This document shows, in pieces, positions 6,651-13,484 of a stretch of DNA of 39,318 bases. How positions within the stretch are numbered: position 1 is the first letter of the stretch; the number at the start of each line of letters is the position of its first letter. The position numbers and the translations under genes are program-made. The stretch covers positions 1 to 39,318 of the forward strand of contig JAFGXT010000026.1 of the NCBI GenBank assembly GCA_016936495.1. Reading direction: 5' to 3'. The notes beneath the pieces are model-generated. The model worked only from the letters and a program-made list of their open reading frames with translations. It had not been told where the DNA came from and made no database searches. Source of the DNA: Victivallales bacterium (GTDB lineage: Bacteria > Verrucomicrobiota > Lentisphaeria > Victivallales > SZUA-371).

Positions 6651-6751
6651 TTTTTAACCGCTAATTTTCACTGATCTTCACTAAATTAGTGTTTATTAGC
6701 GCCGATTAGTGGTTTACTCTTTTATGCCCTTTTGTGTGTTTTGTGGACGAA
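6651..6751. repeat. Dispersed 100-bp repeat, copy 2
   Basis: Second copy of the repeat at 2231-2330, same orientation. It lies between the HNH gene and dnaB, and its right-hand part supplies the last 14 or so codons and the stop of dnaB on the minus strand. The end shared by both copies reads TTTTGTGTGTTTTGTGGACG on the plus strand. Both copies therefore sit at 3' ends of genes of the same operon. Confidence 0.85.
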
Positions 6752-8154
6752 AAATTGCCCGGATTATCTTCATCGCCATAGCGCGACGCTATGCCGTTGA
6801 TTTTACCCGTAAAAGTGCAAAAATTCAGGCGGTCTTCAAAGGGGTTTGGTCCCCTGACTTTCCGGGTATAAAATCCCAACTGAATATCGCCGATTGCCCG
6901 TTTGTCTGGATTGTGAATAAAAGCGATTACATCCGCTTCCTGTTCAATGGTGGAACTTCCTTTGATGTCCGCGATCTCCGGACGTTTATTTGCTGCGTCG
7001 CGTAATTTGTCGCGGTTCAACTGCGATAAAACCAACAGAAAAATATTAAAATCCCCGCTGATATTCGATAAATTCAGGATAATATCATCGAGCTGTTCAA
7101 CCCGACCCCGGATGTATTTATTATCACAAGTCATGTTTTGGATATAATCCACCTCCACCGCGCCTAAAATCCCGCCGGTACGCTCCTGTATCGCCCTGAC
7201 CTTAAGACTTATTCCCCGTGGCGAATGCACATACTCACCTTTACCGAAGATGTGCAGCAGCTCTTTCTTATCCCGGAGCCATTCCGCCGCCTTTTGAATT
7301 TTTCTCAAAGCCACTTCATTTAACCCGCCCTGGCGTTGCATCGTGTCCATGGGAATATCCGTCAAGATGCTGATCAGCCCCGCAAACAGCGTTTCCGATG
7401 AATTCTCATGTGAGAATATCGCCACACCTATATTCTTTTCGAGTTTGCCGATGGCGTCATTGAGAATAAACCGGGTTTTGCCCGAATTTGACCCGCCACC
7501 CAACACAAACATCTGCTTGCGCTGCACCTTTATCAATCCATCCAATCCCCGGATACCCCAGGGCACTACTATTCCACCGGCTCCGGTCTGCAACTCGCTG
7601 ATATACCCGAAAAACTCCTTGAGCTTTTCCCCGGTCGGTTTATCCGCTTTCCCCAGCGCATAACGTTCATTTTCCCTGATCTCCGCTTGCAGATCCGCGT
7701 AAATCTCCGCCGTTGGAGTATCATCATGAAAACACCGTCCGCTTGTTTCAATGCAACTTTTCAACAACAGCCGCCGGGCGTGAAACTCCAGCAACGACGC
7801 AACCCATTCCGCGATATTCGCCGTGGTGGCGATCGATGAATATATGTCCGCGATTGCCATTTCACCGCCGATATTATCCAGCTCACCTTTCAATTTCAAC
7901 GCATCGCAAACCGTCAGCATATCCGCTGTTCGATTACTTTTTCTCAACGACTCAATTGCCTTGAAAACTTCCGCATAAATCACGCTGTAGAAAGCGTCAA
8001 CGGTTACCCCGGAATTCAAAACCATCGATACGCATTCATCTTCGCGTAACATCGCCGCCAACACCGCGCGTTCAACCTCCAGGCTGTGAGGTTGAGGGCG
8101 ATCACCCCATTCAGGGGCATATTTCACCACCTGAGCTTTGCGTTGATTCTGCAT
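6706..8154 (-). CDS. dnaB: Replicative DNA helicase, DnaB family
   Basis: 482 residues from the ATG at 8154, which shares its A with the TGA of the upstream gene (TGATG). The N-terminal domain opens with the usual PHSLEVERAVLAAML and DAFYSVIYAEVFKAI. The ATPase has Walker A GGGSNSGKTRF at about residue 220, Walker B GAVEVDYIQNM, then LSQLNRD and KGSSTIEQEADVIAFIHNPD, all in DnaB order. It should unwind phage DNA at the fork, loaded by the upstream replication protein. The last residues (SSTKHTKGHKRVNH) are encoded by the dispersed repeat and are probably not part of the fold. Confidence 0.93.
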   Translation of the reverse strand: MQNQRKAQVVKYAPEWGDRPQPHSLEVERAVLAAMLREDECVSMVLNSGVTVDAFYSVIYAEVFKAIESLRKSNRTADMLTVCDALKLKGELDNIGGEMAIADIYSSIATTANIAEWVASLLEFHARRLLLKSCIETSGRCFHDDTPTAEIYADLQAEIRENERYALGKADKPTGEKLKEFFGYISELQTGAGGIVVPWGIRGLDGLIKVQRKQMFVLGGGSNSGKTRFILNDAIGKLEKNIGVAIFSHENSSETLFAGLISILTDIPMDTMQRQGGLNEVALRKIQKAAEWLRDKKELLHIFGKGEYVHSPRGISLKVRAIQERTGGILGAVEVDYIQNMTCDNKYIRGRVEQLDDIILNLSNISGDFNIFLLVLSQLNRDKLRDAANKRPEIADIKGSSTIEQEADVIAFIHNPDKRAIGDIQLGFYTRKVRGPNPFEDRLNFCTFTGKINGIASRYGDEDNPGNFSSTKHTKGHKRVNH

Positions 8155-8954
8155 CAAGCCTCATCCCCCTGACGCATGAGATGTCCATACCTGCGCTGAT
8201 ATTCCTCCTTGCGGATACGATCCTTATTTCCGTTATCCTCCTGATTGCTCATCGGCGGGACTTCCGGCATAGTCCGGGTGTCGGAAATATTCTTCCACAT
8301 CCCGCCGATAGCGTTTTCAAGCTCGATGTATCGCCGCTCTTCCGGCAATCTCAGCAACTTTGCCAGTTGTGCGTCCTGGGCTCTTGGCGGCATCGATCCA
8401 TGAGCAACTTCCCGGACTTCCAGCCATTCGATAAACTTTGATTTCAAATCCTCCGGTAACGTTGATTTCGTTACTGTTTCAGAGATCAATAATTCAGATT
8501 CTTTTTTGTTTATTTTTTCTTTTATATCTTTATCTTTATCTTTATCTTGGTTTTTTGGTTTTTTCGGACGCCCTCCGCGCATCCCGTTTTCACGATTTAT
8601 TTCACTTCTCGACTTGATTTCCAAAAGGCAAGAATCAATAAATTTTGACCTTAAAATACCGTTTTCCACAAAAACCAAACCAAAGCAAATCAGTTTTGAT
8701 ATAAGCAATTCAAACTTGCTTTTTTCGGTTTTTAATTTTAATGGCAAAGTGAAATCCGAAAAAAAGCAATTTCCCACTTTTGGTAATTCGCTTTTTTCGG
8801 TTTTTTCGCTTTTTGACAAAACCTTGATTTCCTCGGTCATCATCATCGCGATCAGGTCAATAAACAAGCCCTTTTCCTCATGGGTCAAGAGCTGGGCTTT
8901 TGATGCGGTCGAAAGCCATTTTGAAGGTCTGAATTTTAAAAATAATTCCGCCAT
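8154..8954 (-). CDS. Phage replication initiation/primosomal-like protein
   Basis: 266 residues. The start (FLKFRPSKWLSTASKAQLLT, then HEEKGLFIDLIAMMM) and the central NGMRGGRPKKPK resemble DUF1376-type and DnaT-like phage replication proteins, which have a winged-helix N-domain and a basic linker. The linker holds a Lys-Asp repeat coded by four copies of a 6-base unit. The C-terminal helical region (PRAQDAQLAKLLRLPEERR) could contact DnaB. It is directly upstream of dnaB with overlapping stop and start codons, the usual position for a helicase loader or initiator. The start follows AAGGGA and sits one base after the upstream stop codon. Name by similarity of plan and position; not a firm family match. 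Confidence 0.62.
   Translation of the reverse strand: MAELFLKFRPSKWLSTASKAQLLTHEEKGLFIDLIAMMMTEEIKVLSKSEKTEKSELPKVGNCFFSDFTLPLKLKTEKSKFELLISKLICFGLVFVENGILRSKFIDSCLLEIKSRSEINRENGMRGGRPKKPKNQDKDKDKDIKEKINKKESELLISETVTKSTLPEDLKSKFIEWLEVREVAHGSMPPRAQDAQLAKLLRLPEERRYIELENAIGGMWKNISDTRTMPEVPPMSNQEDNGNKDRIRKEEYQRRYGHLMRQGDEA
8525..8548. repeat. Four tandem copies of a 6-base unit (TATCTT)
   Basis: TATCTT occurs four times in a row. On the coding (minus) strand it encodes the Lys-Asp repeat in the linker of the replication protein. Changes in copy number would lengthen or shorten the linker by two residues without breaking the frame. Confidence 0.9.
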
Positions 8955-8955
8955 T

Positions 8956-9156
8956 TTATTTCCCTTTACCGATTAATCCCTTTATCCATCCGATCAATGT
9001 TTTGCGTGAGCGCAAACGCCTCAACTCTTCCAGGAGCTCTTTATTGCACCATTCCAGATTTCTGACCATCCGCTTTAATTCCATTATTTCATTGTGTTTT
9101 TCTTGCACGATCTTCTCCGCGCTAATTACATGATTGTGCATCTCCATAAGCTTCAT
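8956..9156 (-). CDS. Small coiled-coil protein
   Basis: 66 residues. Residues 1-50 are a regular amphipathic helix (MKLMEMHNHVISAEKIVQEK, then LKRMVRNLEWCNKELLEELR), very likely a coiled coil. The end is basic and hydrophobic (TLIGWIKGLIGKGK) and could touch a membrane or DNA. GAGGTGA precedes the ATG and the stop is one base before the next ATG, so it is translated with the replication protein. No family recognised. Confidence 0.6.
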   Translation of the reverse strand: MKLMEMHNHVISAEKIVQEKHNEIMELKRMVRNLEWCNKELLEELRRLRSRKTLIGWIKGLIGKGK

Positions 9157-9173
9157 GATTCACCTCTTTAGGC

Positions 9174-9222
9174 GGGGCGACCGCCGCAATCCTCAGCGGC
9201 CGCCCCTTGTTCAAGTGGGGCT
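9174..9222 (-). other. Overlapping stem-loops between two early genes
   Basis: The 73-base spacer 9157-9229 can form a strong stem at 9174-9206 (GGGGCGaCCGC paired with GCGGcCGCCCC). It can also form an alternative one at 9202-9222 (GCCCC with GGGGC, inner CTTG/CAAG). The two compete for the same GCCCC. No T run follows on the minus strand, so this is not a plain terminator. It could tune or protect the mRNA between the 360-residue gene and the coiled-coil gene. Confidence 0.45.
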
Positions 9223-9229
9223 TGAAAAA

Positions 9230-10312
9230 TTATTGATAACGATGCTGTCCGTCGTGTCCTTTTTCCTTTATGCACTTGCGAACACCATCAGCGTGTACAT
9301 GACCGCATTGTTCCGGCTGTTCCGGCTGCTGATCCGCGTTGCCCAACAAACGCGCGTAGATTTCCGGATGAGACATTTTTAACGCTTCTTTGTCCGCGTC
9401 TGAGATTTTATGCTGACCACTGTGCCCGGCTTCCAGCACACAACGGTATTCCGTCCCGGGAATAACCATCTCACAACGGTTTTTCAGGGGCTGTTCAGCA
9501 TTTTTTGATTCCGTGCCGCCGGTCTCTTTTGTGTAGTCAGCGATTTTCTGCTCATACTTATTCCAATCGCTTACTAAATTGGCGTGAATTGTCGGCCCTT
9601 TCTCCTTTAACGTGCGTATGGAGAGTGAAGCGGAAAATACCATCTGTAGGTAAGTTTCAACTTCCGTCCAGCTGACCTTTTTGGAATTATTGATCAAATC
9701 AAACAGCGGATCCGCGTCTTCTGCCTTAGCTTTCGGATCATCGGGAAACGCCGGCACATCTTCCGGCGGTTCCACCGGTGGCGGCTCCGGCATTGCCTCC
9801 GGCTTGGCTTTCGGTTCCTTTGCCTTTGCATGCCCTTCAATCCAGGCGATAACTTCATCATAGACGTTTGCCGGAATTTCAGCAATATCGTTAATGTTCA
9901 GGTCGGCAAGATATGCTTTGATCTCATCCAAGCTTACAGCCATCTTGTCGCTGATTGCCATGAGCCGCTTGGCTTGTGCTTCAGATATTGTTTTGACCGA
10001 TATTTCCTTGTTTTCCGGCTCATCCGCAAACATATCCGGCTGCTGGGGATTATATCTGACTTCGTCAAGCTCATCCGTGGTGCGGTCAATCTTTCGGAAG
10101 TCTATCCGCGGTTTAAAGGCATACCCGCTTTCCGCATCCCGGCTCACCCTCAGCTTGATCAAAACATCAAGTCCCGCCTTATCCTTTTCATTGCTTGGAT
10201 CCGTAAAAATGTCATCCACCGTATCCATGATTTCCCGGATGTGGCAAGCCGTGAGATTCGCTACTTGATTGGTCGCCAGCTTTTCGCAGTGTTTGAGTTG
10301 CTTTTCGTTCAT
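9230..10312 (-). CDS. Phage protein with two tandem Cys/His (C..C..GHxGQH) motifs
   Basis: 360 residues. Residues about 105-160 (EAQAKRLMAISDKMAVSLDE, then IKAYLADLNINDIAEIP) resemble the helical module often found beside RecT or ERF annealases. A Pro/Glu/Lys-rich linker follows. The C-terminus holds two similar units: CEMVIPGTEYRCVLEAGHSG + QH, and CGHVHADGVRKCIKEKGHDG + QH. Each has Cys-x(8-10)-Cys-x(5)-Gly-His-x-Gly-Gln-His and is a plausible small zinc site. The N-terminus (CEKLATNQVANLTACHIREI, then Asp-rich) may be the catalytic or binding part, but I cannot name it. GGAG lies 9 bases upstream of the ATG. Its position after the NinB-like gene suggests a DNA-transaction role. Confidence 0.6.
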   Translation of the reverse strand: MNEKQLKHCEKLATNQVANLTACHIREIMDTVDDIFTDPSNEKDKAGLDVLIKLRVSRDAESGYAFKPRIDFRKIDRTTDELDEVRYNPQQPDMFADEPENKEISVKTISEAQAKRLMAISDKMAVSLDEIKAYLADLNINDIAEIPANVYDEVIAWIEGHAKAKEPKAKPEAMPEPPPVEPPEDVPAFPDDPKAKAEDADPLFDLINNSKKVSWTEVETYLQMVFSASLSIRTLKEKGPTIHANLVSDWNKYEQKIADYTKETGGTESKNAEQPLKNRCEMVIPGTEYRCVLEAGHSGQHKISDADKEALKMSHPEIYARLLGNADQQPEQPEQCGHVHADGVRKCIKEKGHDGQHRYQ

Positions 10313-10343
10313 GTTTAAAAACTCCTTTTTTTTGTTGTGTTAG

Positions 10344-10718
10344 TTAAAAATCGACCCGTTCAGGGTCGGGGATAATGATGTTATGTTCCGCCGCCCACGC
10401 TTTGATCTGCTCAAGGTAATCTTCAAACTCCCGTGTGGTCAGCGTCGTTGTCGAGCGACCGCCCAGATATGTTTTCTTGAACAGATCGTGGAGCTTTACC
10501 GGCACGTCGCCGGTGTATTCCGTTATCAGCTGGATCACCACGCCCCAATAATAGGCATTCTGGTCATGGCTACGCTCTTTTTTCGGACGGCGGATTATAA
10601 TCTCCACATCGCCGCTGAAATTTGCGATCGCCGCCGTCCAGCGGGCACGCTCCAGGGAATTGAAGCATAAGCGGCCGGAAATTACCCGACCTTTTACGAT
10701 TGTTCCCAATTCGCTCAT
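10344..10718 (-). CDS. NinB-like recombination protein
   Basis: 124 residues. The core IIIRRPKKERSHDQNAYYWG is the NinB/Orf-type signature (basic patch, Arg-Ser-x-x-Gln-Asn, then Tyr-Tyr-Trp). It is followed by LHDLFKKTYLGGRSTTTLTT and REFEDYLEQIKAWAAE. These proteins bind single-stranded DNA or SSB and help phage recombinases. The start codon shares a base with the recT stop (TAATG), so the two are translated together. Function is by family; lambda Orf is the best studied relative. Confidence 0.75.
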   Translation of the reverse strand: MSELGTIVKGRVISGRLCFNSLERARWTAAIANFSGDVEIIIRRPKKERSHDQNAYYWGVVIQLITEYTGDVPVKLHDLFKKTYLGGRSTTTLTTREFEDYLEQIKAWAAEHNIIIPDPERVDF

Positions 10719-11734
10719 TATTGATTAATGCTCCATTCCGCGACGGTCTTGACAAATGCCACGGCGTTATTGCGGACATACGTATCCCAGTTCTCAATCT
10801 TCGCGCAAATTGCCTCGATGCTCGGACCTGCCGCCTTTTCTTTTTTCATATAGCGGTCAATATCCTTAACCATAATCGGCGCCCCAGTCCGTTCTATTTC
10901 CGCTTCAAGGATCTGGCGAATAGACGGACGTTTATCCTCGACCACTTCCGCTTGCTTTACCTCGGCTTGCTCTTCCACATCCTGCTCTTTGCCTTTCAGC
11001 TTATTGAGTAACTTCTCGCTTTTGCTCCCGCCCTCCGGCTTCGGCGGCGTTACATTCTTCATCCGCGGCTCTTCTTCCAACTCATCAGGAGAGTAAACGC
11101 CGAGGATTACTTCAGGACAATGCAAACGACTCCACTTTTTTACCGCCAGATATGAAAGTTGTTGTTTGGGATCAGCCGCCCAAAGCGTAGAATTACGCAC
11201 CGTAGCCTGCGACAATAACAGGTCTAATTCGCGCGGTTTATCTTCACCTTTTAACGTAGCCCAGACCTTGACCCCGCAATCCTTTTCATCTTCCGGCGTC
11301 CACGCCGGCGCTTGATAGCTATTGCCCTTTTGACTGGTCAGCGTCTTGAACTTTCCAATCACACGCTCCCACGGTCCAAACCATTGATAATGCATACGGT
11401 CGGTAGTCGGCGCCATTGTATTTATGACCGCGTTTACCAGCTGGGCTTCATATCCGAGCGTACCGTTGACTACATGGGTTTTTTGCGCCACCGCGAATGG
11501 ATTCATACCCCATTGCGCCGACTGCATCGCGATGGCGAAACAATCCCCTTTGTTCCCGCGCAAATGTGTTGGCACAGTTGATACGCCGCTCGCCATGATT
11601 TCCGCAATCTGGTTTAAAGCCTGAAATTTTTTGTCATCGAAAAGCAGATTACTTTCCGGGGACATTACCGCCGCCTGCTGATCGCTTATTTCGCTTATTT
11701 CACTCACTTCATACTGTTCTCGTTTTTCTGTCAT
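10718..11734 (-). CDS. recT: RecT-family single-strand annealing protein
   Basis: 338 residues. The conserved run from TVPTHLRGNKGDCFAIAMQS through WGMNPFAVAQKTHVVNGTLG and YEAQLVNAVI, then RNSTLWAADPKQQLSYLAVK and VILGVYSPDE, is typical of RecT proteins of about 300 residues. The C-terminus after residue 235 is a charged linker and a second helical region. It pairs with the YqaJ exonuclease just upstream: the nuclease makes 3' single-stranded tails and RecT anneals them. AAAGGAG precedes the ATG. Confidence 0.93.
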   Translation of the reverse strand: MTEKREQYEVSEISEISDQQAAVMSPESNLLFDDKKFQALNQIAEIMASGVSTVPTHLRGNKGDCFAIAMQSAQWGMNPFAVAQKTHVVNGTLGYEAQLVNAVINTMAPTTDRMHYQWFGPWERVIGKFKTLTSQKGNSYQAPAWTPEDEKDCGVKVWATLKGEDKPRELDLLLSQATVRNSTLWAADPKQQLSYLAVKKWSRLHCPEVILGVYSPDELEEEPRMKNVTPPKPEGGSKSEKLLNKLKGKEQDVEEQAEVKQAEVVEDKRPSIRQILEAEIERTGAPIMVKDIDRYMKKEKAAGPSIEAICAKIENWDTYVRNNAVAFVKTVAEWSINQ

Positions 11735-11759
11735 CGTTATTGCTCCTTTTTGTGTTTGA

Positions 11760-12674
11760 TTATTTCAGCAGAAAACGTCTGCTTACCGATTGCGACGTGT
11801 ACTGCTCCGCCACCTCTGGCAATTCCGCTTTTATCTTTTTGGTGTCAAGTCGATTAGTTATGGATTTTTTCCAGGTGGCGAACTTTGCGCCATCGGGCGA
11901 TACGAGCGTATCCGCGTCAGCCATGAAGCTTTTTATCTCAAACTCCAAATTCTCTTTTTGTTCCTCCAGACCCTTTAATTGATCTTTGACCACTTTCAGC
12001 GATTCCACCGATTCAATTATGCGCTCATTCGCGCTTATGACCTTGCCGGATGACGCCTTATACATCTCCAGCAGATCTTCATTATTAATCGCCGCCGGTG
12101 GAATATCTGCCAAGACATGCTGGGTCCAGAAGTTGACGCACTTCTCCGCCAACATCTCCGCCAGATCCGCGTTGTATTCGATGTGAAACTGCCGATATTC
12201 ATTGCCGCCGATCAATACCGCCAGATGGCTGTCGCGATAATTCGTTACGTACATGTAGTGCATTACCTGCGTCAGATAATATTCGGGGATCTCATCCCCA
12301 TCCTCTTCCGCTCCCCATAAATGCCGCGTAAACTTGTCCGCGGTTTTGCACTCAAGAATAGCGTTTTTGCCGACGATGTACCTGTCGATGTTCGCGATCA
12401 GGCAATTATCCGCGCGGAAAAGTCTATTGCGACGCTGTACCTGTACATCATTCCTGCGGGCAAATTCCTGAGCAATCACGTCCTCCAGCACATTACCGAA
12501 GTGAAACAGCTCCGACTTATCATCATCGTCAATTACAATCTTACCCGTCTTTTCTTGCCACAACTGATACGGTGTTTTCCACTTACTCAAACCCAGCACT
12601 ACCGCGACGTCGCTGCCGCCGATACCTGATTTTCTGCGCTCCAAAAATTCCTGCCGATCTACTGTCATTGTCAT
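11760..12674 (-). CDS. yqaJ: YqaJ-type viral exonuclease (PD-(D/E)XK)
   Basis: 304 residues. SGIGGSDVAVVLGLSKWKTP, HFGNVLEDVIAQEFARR, IANIDRYIVGKNAILECKT and PEYYLTQVMHYMYV are the ordered motifs of the YqaJ/lambda-exonuclease family. The metal-binding Asp and the Glu-x-Lys lie in the third motif. It would resect double-stranded DNA ends for RecT. Residues about 205-250 are a coiled coil (ESLKVVKDQLKGLEEQKENL), usual in YqaJ proteins. AAAGGAA lies before the ATG; a second in-frame ATG at 12668 is possible. Confidence 0.92.
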   Translation of the reverse strand: MTMTVDRQEFLERRKSGIGGSDVAVVLGLSKWKTPYQLWQEKTGKIVIDDDDKSELFHFGNVLEDVIAQEFARRNDVQVQRRNRLFRADNCLIANIDRYIVGKNAILECKTADKFTRHLWGAEEDGDEIPEYYLTQVMHYMYVTNYRDSHLAVLIGGNEYRQFHIEYNADLAEMLAEKCVNFWTQHVLADIPPAAINNEDLLEMYKASSGKVISANERIIESVESLKVVKDQLKGLEEQKENLEFEIKSFMADADTLVSPDGAKFATWKKSITNRLDTKKIKAELPEVAEQYTSQSVSRRFLLK

Positions 12675-12759
12675 TACATTATTCCTTTTTGTTGATGTTA
12701 TTTTTTTTAATGCTGGGATATACCGCCCGGCTCGGTGGGATGGGGGTCAGGAGAAAAAC

Positions 12760-12788
12760 TTGACTTTTACGCCTTTATGTTGTATTAT
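12760..12788 (+). promoter_or_regulatory. Rightward promoter antisense to the early operon
   Basis: TTGACT at 12760-12765, a 17-base spacer and TATTAT at 12783-12788. The two hexamers and the spacing are identical to those of the repressor promoter at 13420-13448. It points away from the exonuclease gene, against the early operon. A strong hairpin with a T tract begins only about 20 bases after the predicted start. Confidence 0.5.
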
Positions 12789-13033
12789 TCCATTATTGTG
12801 ATTGCATTGTGTGTGGACTGATCCCTGGCCGGATCAGTCCTTTCCTTTTTTAAATCCTCTTCCATCAACCTCCTTTGTTGTTGCCACGGACGCTTTTCGT
12901 AGACGCCCATTTCTTCCGCCATTCGTTCGACCCTGACGCAATCCACTACCGACCACGCTACAACCGCCGCCGCCAGCACATACGCCACCGCCATTACCCA
13001 AAGCTCTATCAGACTTACTTGACTTAGCTTCAT
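12785..13033 (-). CDS. Small membrane protein of the early operon
   Basis: 82 residues with one membrane helix near the N-terminus (LWVMAVAYVLAAAVVAWSVV), followed by a charged tail. GGCGGAG sits 7 bases before the ATG, a strong site. It overlaps most of the 105-residue ORF in another frame; the two share about 200 bases. The last 20 residues are encoded by a perfect 10-bp stem that, read on the plus strand, looks like a terminator (12815-12851), so the tail may have no structural role. No family recognised. Small single-helix proteins in this place in phages can regulate host membrane functions, but nothing here proves that. Confidence 0.55.
   Translation of the reverse strand: MKLSQVSLIELWVMAVAYVLAAAVVAWSVVDCVRVERMAEEMGVYEKRPWQQQRRLMEEDLKKERTDPARDQSTHNAITIME
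12795..12851 (+). ncRNA. Candidate short antisense RNA with own promoter and terminator
   Basis: A transcript from the promoter at 12760-12788 would start near 12795. It would meet a perfect 10-bp hairpin at 12815-12840 (GGACTGATCC, 6-base loop, GGATCAGTCC) followed by TTTCCTTTTTT, a good intrinsic terminator. The product would be about 55 bases, antisense to the end of the small membrane gene and of the overlapping ORF, within the leftward operon. Placement and size recall lambda OOP RNA, which is antisense to cII. This is a prediction from promoter and terminator only. Confidence 0.42.
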
Positions 13034-13151
13034 CTTTTACTCCGCCTTTTTTCTTTGTTTGCATTATCTCTCTAGCTCTGGCTATCAGCATATCCGCCAA
13101 AGCATCCGCCAATTCTTCTACTACTGATTCAGGCATCGGCATTGATTTCAT
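12834..13151 (-). CDS. Small hypothetical protein overlapping the next gene
   Basis: 105 residues. The first 45 (MKSMPMPESVVEELADALAD, MLIARAREIMQTKKKGGVKD) look like a normal helical protein. The remainder is Gly/Arg-rich and lies in the region shared with the membrane-protein gene. The ATG overlaps the stop of the ribbon-helix-helix gene (TAATG), which favours real, coupled translation of at least the first part. The Gly-rich tail may simply be the shadow frame of the neighbour, with no selected function. No family recognised. Confidence 0.42.
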   Translation of the reverse strand: MKSMPMPESVVEELADALADMLIARAREIMQTKKKGGVKDEAKSSKSDRALGNGGGVCAGGGGCSVVGSGLRQGRTNGGRNGRLRKASVATTKEVDGRGFKKGKD

Positions 13152-13309
13152 TATACTTTACTATACCTCTTGGATAAATTTTTTTTGAGTTCCTGCCTGA
13201 TCACGATGGATTCATTAACTCCATCTCTTTGTGCAATGCTCTTGATCATTTCCCTCATTTTTATAGGGATGCGTACTGCTATTAATACGGTATCTTCTCT
13301 TCTTTTCAT
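13151..13309 (-). CDS. Ribbon-helix-helix DNA-binding protein (52 aa)
   Basis: Translating the minus strand from ATG 13309 gives 52 residues, starting MKRREDTVLIAVRIPIKMRE. A short beta strand (VLIAVRIP) is followed by helix 1 (KMREMIKSIAQRDG), a turn with the typical Gly-x-Asn-Glu-Ser, and helix 2 (SIVIRQELKKNL), the CopG/Arc/MetJ plan. GAGGAT precedes the start. It is the first gene of the leftward early operon, directly under the promoter with three 10-bp repeats, so it probably dimerises on those repeats and represses its own operon. It is analogous to Cro or Arc. That function is inferred from fold and position. Confidence 0.75.
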   Translation of the reverse strand: MKRREDTVLIAVRIPIKMREMIKSIAQRDGVNESIVIRQELKKNLSKRYSKV

Positions 13310-13350
13310 ATTATCCTCTTTTTGTTTTTTGTTATCCTGACATGCTGTCT

Positions 13351-13379
13351 ATTATACATTACTATACAATGTTATACAA
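13351..13379 (-). promoter_or_regulatory. Leftward early promoter with overlapping 10-bp operator repeats
   Basis: On the minus strand TTGTAT (13379-13374), a 17-base spacer and TATAAT (13356-13351) form a good sigma-70 promoter for the operon starting with the ribbon-helix-helix gene at 13309. The same bases contain three helically phased 10-base repeats at 13351, 13361 and 13371 (ATTATACATT, ACTATACAAT, GTTATACAAG). A fourth similar word, GTTATACA, lies at 13449-13456 on the repressor promoter, and a related pair, TTATACTTTACTATACC, lies at 13152-13168. Confidence 0.65.
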
Positions 13380-13419
13380 GCCCTTTTGCTGACTTTTTTT
13401 GTATTTTGTTATAAAACGC

Positions 13420-13448
13420 TTGACTTTATGCTCGTGGTGTTATATTAT
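13420..13448 (+). promoter_or_regulatory. Rightward promoter of the repressor gene
   Basis: TTGACT at 13420-13425, a 17-base spacer and TATTAT at 13443-13448, about 37 bases before the repressor ATG at 13485. GTTATACA, a word shared with the leftward operators, directly follows the -10 box, so one regulator may act on both promoters. Confidence 0.6.
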
Positions 13449-13484
13449 GTTATACACGACAAAACAAGGGAGGCTTGCTTTATC

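Noticed and set aside
13386-13484. Upstream start of the repressor frame
   Set aside because: Those codons cover the repressor promoter and operators; ATG 13485 begins the helix-turn-helix with GGGAGG upstream.
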